This document shows positions 56,733 to 64,000 of a stretch of DNA of 64,000 nt, one piece after another (position 1 is the stretch's first letter; each line of letters begins with the position of its first letter). Origin of the DNA: Gillisella vitis. Its GTDB lineage: Bacteria; Pseudomonadota; Alphaproteobacteria; Rhizobiales; Rhizobiaceae. Location of the stretch: NCBI RefSeq assembly GCF_021559775.1, contig NZ_CP056047.1, positions 2,232,001-2,296,000 of the forward strand, written 5' to 3'. The notes beneath the pieces are model-generated. The model had not been told where the DNA came from and made no database searches. It saw nothing but the letters and a program-made list of their open reading frames with translations. A program made the position numbers and the translations under genes.

Positions 56733-57008
56733 CTGGCCCATCCTCTGCTCAAAAAATTCGGCATCTTCAAGACTATAGGGTTCGAAGCAGCTATGACCAG
56801 TGGCAATGGTCAAGTTCAGCGATCAATCCACCTTCATTCCTTTGTTACAATGCTGGCCCATAAGCCCAAGGACAGTGGCGGGGGCTTCTGCGTGATTCCC
56901 CGGCGAAATGGCACCCGATAGCAGGCTCTCGTTTCGCCGGGGGAGCATTTCAAGCGGGACTATCCCACCTGTCCGTGAAGCACCGCATCGGACCGAGGAG
57001 CACGCGCG

Positions 57009-58076
57009 ATGAGATTGACAATCGTGACCGATGCCTGGCATCCGCAGGTGAATGGCGTGGTGCGCTCCATTGAAAACACCAATGCCGAACTGACCAGGAT
57101 GGGCGTTACCGTCACCATGGTGACGCCTGCGGACTATCGCAGCCTGCCCATGCCGACCTACCCGGAAATCCGCCTGTCGCTGGCCAGCCCGTGGCGCATT
57201 GCCGCAGCGATCAAGCAAAGCCGCCCGGACCTGATCCATATCGCCACCGAAGGGCCGCTGGGTCTGTTGGCGCGGCGCTGGTGCCTGAGCCAGGGCCTCG
57301 CCTTTTCCACCAGCTATCACACCCGGTTTCCCGAATATGTCGCGGCGCGGCTGCCATTGCCGCTTTCGCTGCTCTATGCCTATGTGCGCTGGTTTCACCG
57401 CGCCGGTGGTGCCTGCATGGTAGCGACCGAAAGCCTGAAACGAGAGCTGGAAGGCCGCAAGATCGGCAATCTGCGGCTCTGGAGCCGGGGGATCGATACC
57501 GAACTGTTCCACCCGCAGCCGCTTGAGGCAAATCCCTTCGACCTGCCCCGCCCGATCTTCATGACAGTTGGCCGTGTCGCGGTGGAGAAAAACCTGCCGG
57601 CCTTTCTCGATCTCGACCTGCCCGGCTCGAAAGTGGTGGTGGGCGATGGCCCTGCCCGCGCCGAATTGGCGGAACGCTATCCTGATGTGCTGTTTACCGG
57701 CGTCAAATTCGGTGCCGAGCTGGCGAGTGCCTACGCGCAGGCCGATGTTTTCGTTTTCCCCTCGAAAACCGACACGTTTGGCAATACGATCTTGGAAGCA
57801 CTGGCCTGCGGCGTACCCGTGGCGGGCTTTCCCGTCACCGGACCGATCGACATCATCTCTGATCCAAAGGCTGGTGCTCTCAACGACGACCTGAAAGCCG
57901 CCTGCCTTGAAGCACTGAACTGCTCTCGCAGCCATGCCAGAGCCTTGGCCGAAACCTATTCCTGGGCCTCCGCCACCCGTCAGTTCCTCGACAATGTCAT
58001 CGAGGCCAAAACGCAGGGGCGGTGGCGGATGTTGATGCGGCGGAAAAAGCCGATCAACCAAGCCTTGGAAAGTTGA
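57009..58076 (+). CDS. GT4-family glycosyltransferase
   Basis: 355 residues. N-terminal IVTDAWHPQVNGVVRSIENT is typical of GT4 enzymes acting on lipids or mannosides; donor-side motifs are MTVGRVAVEKNLPAFLDL and FVFPSKTDTFGNTILEALACGVPVAGFPV. Agrobacterium has a GT4 enzyme (Agt) that glucosylates diacylglycerol during phosphate starvation, which this could be, but the acceptor is not readable. Confidence 0.85.
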   Translation: MRLTIVTDAWHPQVNGVVRSIENTNAELTRMGVTVTMVTPADYRSLPMPTYPEIRLSLASPWRIAAAIKQSRPDLIHIATEGPLGLLARRWCLSQGLAFSTSYHTRFPEYVAARLPLPLSLLYAYVRWFHRAGGACMVATESLKRELEGRKIGNLRLWSRGIDTELFHPQPLEANPFDLPRPIFMTVGRVAVEKNLPAFLDLDLPGSKVVVGDGPARAELAERYPDVLFTGVKFGAELASAYAQADVFVFPSKTDTFGNTILEALACGVPVAGFPVTGPIDIISDPKAGALNDDLKAACLEALNCSRSHARALAETYSWASATRQFLDNVIEAKTQGRWRMLMRRKKPINQALES

Positions 58077-58095
58077 TCCGTCCGGGAAAGTTGAA

Positions 58096-59520
58096 TCAGC
58101 GCCTTTTGCGCTTATTCTCAAACGGGTTTTCCGACGCCTTCAGGTGGATACGGATCGGCACGCCCGGCATGTTGAAATCGGCGCGCAAGCCGTTGGTCAG
58201 GTAGCGGATATAGCTTTCCGGCACGGAATCGGGCCTGGTACAGGAAATCATGAAGGCGGGCGGGCGGGCCTTGACCTGGGTCATGTATTTCAGCTTCAAT
58301 CGGCGACCCGAAACCGCCGGTGGCGGATGCTGGGTCTGGACACTGTCCAGCCAACGATTGAGCTTGGCGGTCGAGATCCGCTTGTTCCACACCATGTCGG
58401 TGTCGATGATCGACTGCATGAGCTTTTCAAGGCCATAGCCGGTCTGGCCAGCCATCGGAACGGCACGGATACCGCGCGCCTGCGGCAGCAGCCGCTCAGT
58501 CTTTTCCCGCAGCTCGGCCAGCACCGCCTGCGGATCTTCCACCAGATCCCATTTATTGAAGGCCAGCACCGCGGCGCGCCCTTCGCGCAGCACCAGATCG
58601 ACGATCTGGATATCCTGCTTTTCAAAGGGAATGGTGGCATCGAAGACGATGACAACGGTTTCGGCAAAGCGGATGGCGCGCAATGTATCGGCCACCGACA
58701 GCTTTTCCAGCTTCTCGATCACCCGCGCCTTGCGGCGCATGCCCGCCGTATCAAACATCTTGATGGTGCGGCCACGCCAGTCCCATTCGACCGAAATCGA
58801 ATCGCGGGTAATCCCGGCTTCCGGGCCGGTCAGCAGCCGGTCCTCACCCAGGAAGCGATTGATCAGCGTTGATTTTCCGGCATTCGGACGCCCGACAATG
58901 GCAACGCGCAAAGGCTTGGTGTCGTCATAGGCCAGATCTTCTTCGTCATCCTCACCCTCGACGGTGGGCCTGAGGACGATATCGGTCTCGGCCACGTCGT
59001 CATCGTCTTCGGGAAAGGCGCGATCCACGCCGATAGCCTCGACAATGGCGTCGCGCAGGTCGATCATCCCCTGACCGTGTTCGGCGGAAATCGGCACCGG
59101 TTCGCCAAGCCCAAGCGTGAAGGCGTCGTAAAAACCGCCATCCGAACCACGGGCTTCGGACTTGTTGGCCACCAGCACCACCGGCTTGCCGCGCTTGCGC
59201 AGCATATCGGCCAGCGCCTTGTCCACATGGGTCAGGCCCATTTTCGCATCGACCACGAACAGCGACAGATCGGCCTCGTCGATGGCGATTTCGGTCTGGG
59301 CGCGCATCCGGCCTTCCAGCGTGTCGGCGCCAGCCTCTTCCAGACCGGCGGTATCGACGATGTGGAAGCGCAGGTCCACCAACTTGGCCTCACCGGGCCG
59401 CCGGTCGCGGGTCACGCCCGGCGTGTCATCGACAAGCGCCAGCTTTTTGCCAACCAGACGGTTGAACAAGGTGGATTTGCCGACATTGGGACGTCCGACG
59501 ATGGCGACGGTAAAGCTCAT
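58096..59520 (-). CDS. der: Ribosome-assembly GTPase Der (EngA)
   Basis: 474 residues with two GTPase domains: [13 protein letters not shown] and NKSE in the first; [17 protein letters not shown] and NKWD in the second, followed by the KH-like domain. The linker is acidic ([18 protein letters not shown]). Essential for 50S ribosome assembly. Confidence 0.97.
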   Translation of the reverse strand: MSFTVAIVGRPNVGKSTLFNRLVGKKLALVDDTPGVTRDRRPGEAKLVDLRFHIVDTAGLEEAGADTLEGRMRAQTEIAIDEADLSLFVVDAKMGLTHVDKALADMLRKRGKPVVLVANKSEARGSDGGFYDAFTLGLGEPVPISAEHGQGMIDLRDAIVEAIGVDRAFPEDDDDVAETDIVLRPTVEGEDDEEDLAYDDTKPLRVAIVGRPNAGKSTLINRFLGEDRLLTGPEAGITRDSISVEWDWRGRTIKMFDTAGMRRKARVIEKLEKLSVADTLRAIRFAETVVIVFDATIPFEKQDIQIVDLVLREGRAAVLAFNKWDLVEDPQAVLAELREKTERLLPQARGIRAVPMAGQTGYGLEKLMQSIIDTDMVWNKRISTAKLNRWLDSVQTQHPPPAVSGRRLKLKYMTQVKARPPAFMISCTRPDSVPESYIRYLTNGLRADFNMPGVPIRIHLKASENPFENKRKRR

Positions 59521-59577
59521 GATAATCTGGTATCCGGTTATATCCAGCCCGTCTTCAAGCGGACTTTAAAACAGTAG

Positions 59578-59620
59578 CGCATCGGAGCGAAACCTGTGAA
59601 GCGGTTTTCGATCCGATGCG
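59578..59620. repeat. Intergenic hairpin between der and the YfgM-like gene
   Basis: CGCATCGGA and TCCGATGCG bracket a continued pairing CGAAACC/GGTTTTCG; total about 17 bp each side with small mismatches. Likely one copy of a dispersed rhizobial palindrome. Confidence 0.5.
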
Positions 59621-59672
59621 TGATGGCATGTCGGGCGACGGCGAAAAATCCCGCCAAAAACCCTTGAAAGTA

Positions 59673-60344
59673 TCAGGACGCCTTTCCGGCGGCAGCGATA
59701 TTGTCCAGCATGATCTGGGCGCGATTGGCCACATTGCGCGGTGCCTCGCTGTCCTCGGTGATCTGCTGGAACCATTCGCGGGCGCGTTCCATCTGGCCAG
59801 CCTTATAGGCGGCAAGACCGAGTGCCTCACGGGCGGAATGGCGCAGGCCCTGGCCGGGAACCGCCAGCGCTTCGACCTCAGTGGACACCTGTTCATAGGT
59901 GCCGTTGTCAATCAGCAGCCAGGCGGCGCGGATATGGGCGACATCGCGGATCACCTGCGGAACACTGTTATCCTTGCCGATGGCAGTGAAGGCGTCGATG
60001 GCCGCTTTGGCATCGCCCTTCTCCGCCATGAGGGAGGCTGCCCGAAGCTTGGCCAGCACCGGATAAGCGCCGAACCCGTCTTTTTCCAGGGCTTGCAGAT
60101 CACTCAGCGCCTGATCATTCTTGCCATCTGTCGCCAGCTTGGTCGCTGCCAGAAAGCGGTCGCCGGACTTGGAGGCACGGTCGTCCGTGTAATAATCATA
60201 AAGCCGGTATCCGGCGGTGCCAACCACGATCAACACGGCAATGCCAATGAACACTGGCCCCAGACGCCGCCAGAAACGGCGCATCTGTTCGGAGCGAAGC
60301 TCGTCATTGACTTCGCGGATAAAGCTGTCGTTCTGATTTGCCAT
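59673..60344 (-). CDS. YfgM-like tetratricopeptide membrane protein
   Basis: 223 residues. One membrane helix (LGPVFIGIAVLIVVGTAGYRLYDYY) then TPR repeats. Same family and same neighbour (der) as E. coli YfgM, an ancillary SecYEG-associated chaperone factor. Conserved synteny supports the call. Confidence 0.85.
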   Translation of the reverse strand: MANQNDSFIREVNDELRSEQMRRFWRRLGPVFIGIAVLIVVGTAGYRLYDYYTDDRASKSGDRFLAATKLATDGKNDQALSDLQALEKDGFGAYPVLAKLRAASLMAEKGDAKAAIDAFTAIGKDNSVPQVIRDVAHIRAAWLLIDNGTYEQVSTEVEALAVPGQGLRHSAREALGLAAYKAGQMERAREWFQQITEDSEAPRNVANRAQIMLDNIAAAGKAS

Positions 60345-60608
60345 TACATTGTCCGGATATCTGGGCCTGTATCATCGTTTACGCTTGCCATCGTCCGTTC
60401 CAGAATTGGCGATGGCGTGGCGAAAATGGTGATTTCGAGAACCGGAGCGGAACGTACTTGACGTACGTGAGCACCGGAAGCGCAGAAATTGCCTTTTGCA
60501 GCCCGCCAGTGACTATTCTGGGATGGACGATGTGGCCTTCTACCCGATTTTTGCGCCGATGTAAGGGGGAGAAGGGCAAAACACCCGTCTCCCCATCAAA
60601 AAGCGCGA

Positions 60609-61187
60609 TTACATCGGCAATGGCGACACGCCGATCAGCACTTCATGCAGCTTGAGGAGGATAGCGACGTAAGCGACCAGACCGATGACCACGGCATAGA
60701 TATCGTATTTGGCCGACACAAAAGGTGCGCGCACCAGCAGGCCTGCCCGCTCCCGGCGCTTCAGCGAAATCCGCAGGATGACGCCCCAGGCCAGCAACCA
60801 GCCAAACAGCAGGATCGAGCGCAGATCGCCATTCGACAGTAGATGCGCCAGCGCCCAGATTTTCACCGAGAGAACCATGGGATGCTTGGTTTTTGCAGCG
60901 ATATGGCCAGCCGGGAGCAGGCTGGCCACCAGACAGATCATCGCGATGACCATCAGGGTCAAGGTCAGATGAGTCATGCCAGCGGGTGGAAACCAGACAT
61001 TGACGATTGGCGCGATACTGTAGCCATAGGCAATAATGGCTATGCCCAGCAGCGATAGGACCGAAAACAGCGACTTCCAGCCGTTCAGGCTGAGGCGGGC
61101 CACCATGGAATCGCGAAAGCCCGGCGCAATCGTCCGGGTGAGATGCACCAATGTGAAAAACAACAGACCGAGAATAAGAATAAGCAT
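60609..61187 (-). CDS. NnrU family membrane protein
   Basis: 192 residues from MLILILGLLFFTLVHLTRTIAP, the start preceded by GGGGA; about five to six helices. Family segments HLTLTLMVIAMI, HPMVLSVKIWALAHLLSNGDLRSILLFG. Linked in rhizobia to nitric-oxide metabolism, though isomerase-related activity is also known for homologues. No nir or nor genes nearby. Confidence 0.88.
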   Translation of the reverse strand: MLILILGLLFFTLVHLTRTIAPGFRDSMVARLSLNGWKSLFSVLSLLGIAIIAYGYSIAPIVNVWFPPAGMTHLTLTLMVIAMICLVASLLPAGHIAAKTKHPMVLSVKIWALAHLLSNGDLRSILLFGWLLAWGVILRISLKRRERAGLLVRAPFVSAKYDIYAVVIGLVAYVAILLKLHEVLIGVSPLPM

Positions 61188-61324
61188 AAAAAATCCCCGC
61201 GAATGAGAGAGCATAGAGATAGCCGCTCGGCTTCGTCTTTACCAGCCTGCATAATCTGGGGGGATAGCGATAAACTCCCGAAAATGCAGGAGACGTGCGA
61301 CCGGATGGAAGAAAACCGAACCCG

Positions 61325-62434
61325 ATGAGCCACACGGTCGATCAAAGCTTCGCCGCATTTGCCCGCCAGGAAGCGGCAAATATTCACAACAAGGTTGTTC
61401 GCTTGGCACCGTTTCGCCCGCTTTTCTCCTCATCGCTTCGAACCCTGCTGGCCGCGCTCTGCATGCCGGGCATCGCCATTGCCCAGAACGCGGCTGACGC
61501 GCCGCAAAAGCCCAAGCAATTGCTGCTGATTTCCTTCGATGGTGCCGCCGATAACCGGCTTTGGGAGCGCAGCGGCGAGATCGCCAGCCGGGCCAATGCC
61601 CATTTCACCTATTTTCTGTCCTGCACCACGCTGATTGCCAGAGGCCCCGCCTCGAAAGCCTATCAGGCACCCGGCCAAAAGCCCGGCAAGTCCAATGTCG
61701 GCTTTGCCCCTGACGAGGCCGATGCTGCGGCAAGGCTAGAGCACATCTGGGCCGCCCATCTGGCCGGTCACGACATTTCCAGCCATGCCTGCGGCCATTT
61801 CGATGGCAAGGACTGGAGCAAAGCGGACTGGCTAACCGAATTTTCGACCTTCAAAACCGTCTTGGCCGGGGCCTGGAAGCAGAATGGCGTGGCTGACAAG
61901 GAACCCGAGGGCTGGCAGGACTTCGTCAAGACCGGCATCAAGGGCTTTCGCGCCCCCTATCTCTCGACCAGCAAAGGCATGGCCGAGGCTGAAAAACAGG
62001 CTGGTTTTCTCTATGACGCCAGCCTCGTCACCAAAGGTCCGCAAGAGCCCGAACAGGACGGCAATCTCACCCGCTTCGGCCTGCCGCTGATTGCGGAAGG
62101 ACCGGGCAACCGCCCGATCATCGGCATGGATTACAATATGTTTGTGCGCCATTCGGCGGGCTTCGACAACCCGTCGAAAAGCGCCGAATTTGAGGAACGC
62201 ACCTATCAAGCCTTCAAAACCGCCTTTGAGGCGCAATATAGTGGCGACCGCAAACCTGTACAGTTCGGCTTCCACTTCGTGTTGATGAACGGCGGTGCCT
62301 ATTGGCGGGCGATGGAGCGGCTGGTGACGGATGTCTGCCACCGCGAGGATGTCGCTTGCGTCAGCTATTCGCAAGCTGTGGCGATATTGGAAAAGCAGAA
62401 CGGCCGGAAAAATCCGGCCGGGTCTTCGTTTTAG
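61325..62434 (+). CDS. Polysaccharide deacetylase-family exported protein
   Basis: 369 residues if started at ATG 61325. A TTG at 61403 with AAGG 9 nt upstream would give a neat signal peptide (APFRPLFSSSLRTLLAALCMPGIAIAQ). NodB-fold motifs: LLISFDGAADN, DISSHACGHFDG and GFRAPYL. FDG with Ala instead of the second Asp is unusual for the metal site, so activity is uncertain. Probably periplasmic. Confidence 0.78.
   Translation: MSHTVDQSFAAFARQEAANIHNKVVRLAPFRPLFSSSLRTLLAALCMPGIAIAQNAADAPQKPKQLLLISFDGAADNRLWERSGEIASRANAHFTYFLSCTTLIARGPASKAYQAPGQKPGKSNVGFAPDEADAAARLEHIWAAHLAGHDISSHACGHFDGKDWSKADWLTEFSTFKTVLAGAWKQNGVADKEPEGWQDFVKTGIKGFRAPYLSTSKGMAEAEKQAGFLYDASLVTKGPQEPEQDGNLTRFGLPLIAEGPGNRPIIGMDYNMFVRHSAGFDNPSKSAEFEERTYQAFKTAFEAQYSGDRKPVQFGFHFVLMNGGAYWRAMERLVTDVCHREDVACVSYSQAVAILEKQNGRKNPAGSSF
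62401..62434 (+). terminator. Terminator inside the end of the deacetylase gene
   Basis: CGGCCGGA and TCCGGCCG pair around AAAA, followed by GGTCTTCGTTTT; the hairpin encodes the last residues GRKNPAG. Sits between two convergent genes 17 bp apart. Confidence 0.55.
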
Positions 62435-62451
62435 GTGAAAGTCACCCCTGA

Positions 62452-63729
62452 TCAGTACGGTTTGTCGGCCGCAATCTCGCCGTCGGTTTCTTCCCGCGCC
62501 AGATAGCGCTGGTCGATGTCAGGCAACGGCTGATCGTCGATGGCCGCCTCAAAGGCTTTCAGGCGCTTGTGGATGGACAGCAACTCAATGATCGTGGTCC
62601 AGGAGGTCACAAGATATTGGAAAGAGTTGCTGACCTGGCCAAAGGCTGTGGCGATCTGCTGGTAGATACCATAGGTAATTTTACCGGCAACAATCGTTGG
62701 TACTAACATGGTCAGCAAGAAAACCGCATCGGCCTGAATATAAAAATAACGCGCGACGTTAAAATAGAGGTAGTGAAAATACATCCGGAAATAGTTTTTC
62801 CGAACGTTGCCAAACAACTCTTTTACCGTAAGTGGTTGGGCCCGGTCAGCATGATCTTCCCCATAAACGAGTTCTTTGCGATAGGCCGCTTCAACACGCT
62901 GATTGCGGAAATTCAGACCCGGCAATTTGATGCCGACAACAGCCAAGAGAACAGTACCGAAGGCCGACCAGAACAAAGCGAGCCAGAACAGTGCATGAGG
63001 AACTTCGCCAATTATCGGCAACTCACTGACATAGGATGATAGAGAAAACAGGATTGGTAGAAATACCACCAATGTCATCACGGAGTTGATGAGTGTTATT
63101 CCAAGTCCTTCAAGTGTACTGGAGAAGCGCATCGTGTCTTCCTGAACACGCTGCGAAGCACCCTCGATATGGCGCAGCTTTTCCCACTTCGACATGTAGA
63201 AATTGTTCATCGCCGTGCGCCAGCGGAAAATATAATGGCTGGTGAAGAAGTCCGTCAGGATAGAGACAAACATGCTGAGAAAGGCGATCTTCACGAAAAC
63301 AATCTGAAGATCGTAAAAATTCCAGACGGTGATGCCAGGCTTCTGCGCAAGCGCATTCTGAAGCAGATCACCGAACGGACGCCTGAAGTTGTTGATAACC
63401 ACCGAAATCTGCACACCGAAATAGGTCACGCAGATAATCAGGATCGATCCCCATATCGACCAGATCTTCCAAGGATGGTCATTTTCCTTGATATGCCAGA
63501 AACCGCCGAAGATCGCCAGACACAGTGCGAAATAGCCGTAGAACCAGAGATTGCTCGGCATCAGGAAATAGGTGAGATCGAACGGCTCCTGACCGTCAGC
63601 AGGTCCCGCAAACCCAAGACGATCACCCAAACCTGCCGCATAAAGATACCAGCCGAAGATACAGACAAGCGTCCATACGATCGCGCTGCTAAATAACAAT
63701 TTCGGCTTGGGGAAGAATGAGTGAAACAC
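62452..63729 (-). CDS. bacA: Peptide transporter BacA/SbmA
   Basis: 425 residues, the length of rhizobial BacA. N-terminal MFHSFFPKPKLLFSSAIVWTL, several membrane helices and the SbmA_BacA core HYIFRWRTAMNNFYMSKWEKLRHIEGASQRVQEDTMRFSSTLEGLG. Imports peptides and is needed for chronic host infection by rhizobia and for very-long-chain fatty acid modification of lipid A. Possibly monocistronic. Confidence 0.94.
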   Translation of the reverse strand: MFHSFFPKPKLLFSSAIVWTLVCIFGWYLYAAGLGDRLGFAGPADGQEPFDLTYFLMPSNLWFYGYFALCLAIFGGFWHIKENDHPWKIWSIWGSILIICVTYFGVQISVVINNFRRPFGDLLQNALAQKPGITVWNFYDLQIVFVKIAFLSMFVSILTDFFTSHYIFRWRTAMNNFYMSKWEKLRHIEGASQRVQEDTMRFSSTLEGLGITLINSVMTLVVFLPILFSLSSYVSELPIIGEVPHALFWLALFWSAFGTVLLAVVGIKLPGLNFRNQRVEAAYRKELVYGEDHADRAQPLTVKELFGNVRKNYFRMYFHYLYFNVARYFYIQADAVFLLTMLVPTIVAGKITYGIYQQIATAFGQVSNSFQYLVTSWTTIIELLSIHKRLKAFEAAIDDQPLPDIDQRYLAREETDGEIAADKPY

Positions 63730-63851
63730 GGGGTCTCGCTTTCCTGAAGATATGGTCGTGGCCGTCTTTAGCGCGGCAAACTATGCCAGAAGCCGCAGTG
63801 CAGCAATGGTGGGAATACCACCTTAACGATTTGTAATCGCTGCAAAGGTCA

Positions 63852-64000
63852 TCAGACCGTCTTTCTCCACAGGCTTGCGGCCAGAATGAGGCTAACAAGC
63901 AATACAGCGCCCGCAACAAGGCTTGGCAGCGCGAAGCTGCCGCTGATGGCAGCAAGCCAACCGGCGACCAGCGGCCCGATTGTCTGCCCGACGCCGAAAG
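63852..64000 (-). CDS. MFS transporter, C-terminal fragment (cut by window edge)
   Basis: The last 48 codons are visible: GQTIGPLVAGWLAAISGSFALPSLVAGAVLLVSLILAASLW, the final two helices of an MFS protein similar to the YbfB/YjiJ subgroup. The start lies beyond the window. Confidence 0.75.
   Translation of the reverse strand, partial: FGVGQTIGPLVAGWLAAISGSFALPSLVAGAVLLVSLILAASLWRKTV

Overview
The window is a chromosomal segment of an alphaproteobacterium of the Rhizobiaceae, most like the Agrobacterium/Allorhizobium group. The call rests on gene content: a fused trpE(G) behind a WWW leader peptide, choline import genes choXWV, a NolR-type regulator, BacA, a lysine-6-dehydrogenase-like gene with a divergent Lrp regulator, and TGA-N9-TCA (RirA-type) boxes at an iron/heme receptor. 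Base composition is GC-rich except for a few low-GC patches. I saw no rRNA, tRNA, CRISPR array, complete insertion sequence or prophage.

Layout. 1-6.5 kb: end of a DUF4159/membrane-protein operon, an HXXEE protein, two tandem GNAT paralogues, an MBL-fold hydrolase. 6.5-17 kb: housekeeping and metabolic genes (GNAT, glutathionyl-hydroquinone reductase, NUDIX, CpdA-like phosphoesterase, ClpP paralogue, BenE transporter, leuA with a leucine-rich leader peptide), then a frameshifted brnT with intact brnA, and lysine metabolism with its Lrp regulator. 17-21.4 kb: an orphan type VI secretion cargo island, vgrG - unknown 279-aa protein - 67-aa membrane protein - periplasmic protein - PAAR, with a low-GC core. 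21.5-22.3 kb: a Stf0 sulfotransferase gene broken by one stop codon. 22.3-26.8 kb: trpL attenuator and trpE(G), GNAT, CDF metal transporter, queF. 26.8-35.3 kb: DUF2076, HupE/UreJ, SelO, extensin-like protein, TonB-dependent heme-type receptor, fhs. 35.3-36.1 kb: a gene-free stretch with structured repeats. 36.1-44.1 kb: LuxR solo, PAS protein, DUF2333, tdk, choXWV, a HugZ-like protein, nolR-like regulator. 44.1-55.1 kb: aminotransferase, a single-chain MmeI-like (type IIL) restriction-modification enzyme, a branched-chain amino-acid binding protein, aldose epimerase, a P-loop kinase, adenine deaminase, YefM-YoeB. 55-64 kb: GH13 glucosidase, GT4 glycosyltransferase, der with its YfgM-like neighbour, NnrU, polysaccharide deacetylase, BacA and the end of an MFS transporter.

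Working together: choXWV form one ABC importer. Two amino-acid pathways (leuA, trpE(G)) are each preceded by a short peptide rich in the cognate codon, which suggests ribosome-mediated attenuation. brnTA and yefM-yoeB are two type II toxin-antitoxin loci; the first has lost toxin integrity in this sequence. The vgrG-PAAR island is the best candidate for undescribed biology: its three central proteins match no family I recognise and are translationally coupled, as expected for an effector with immunity or accessory proteins.
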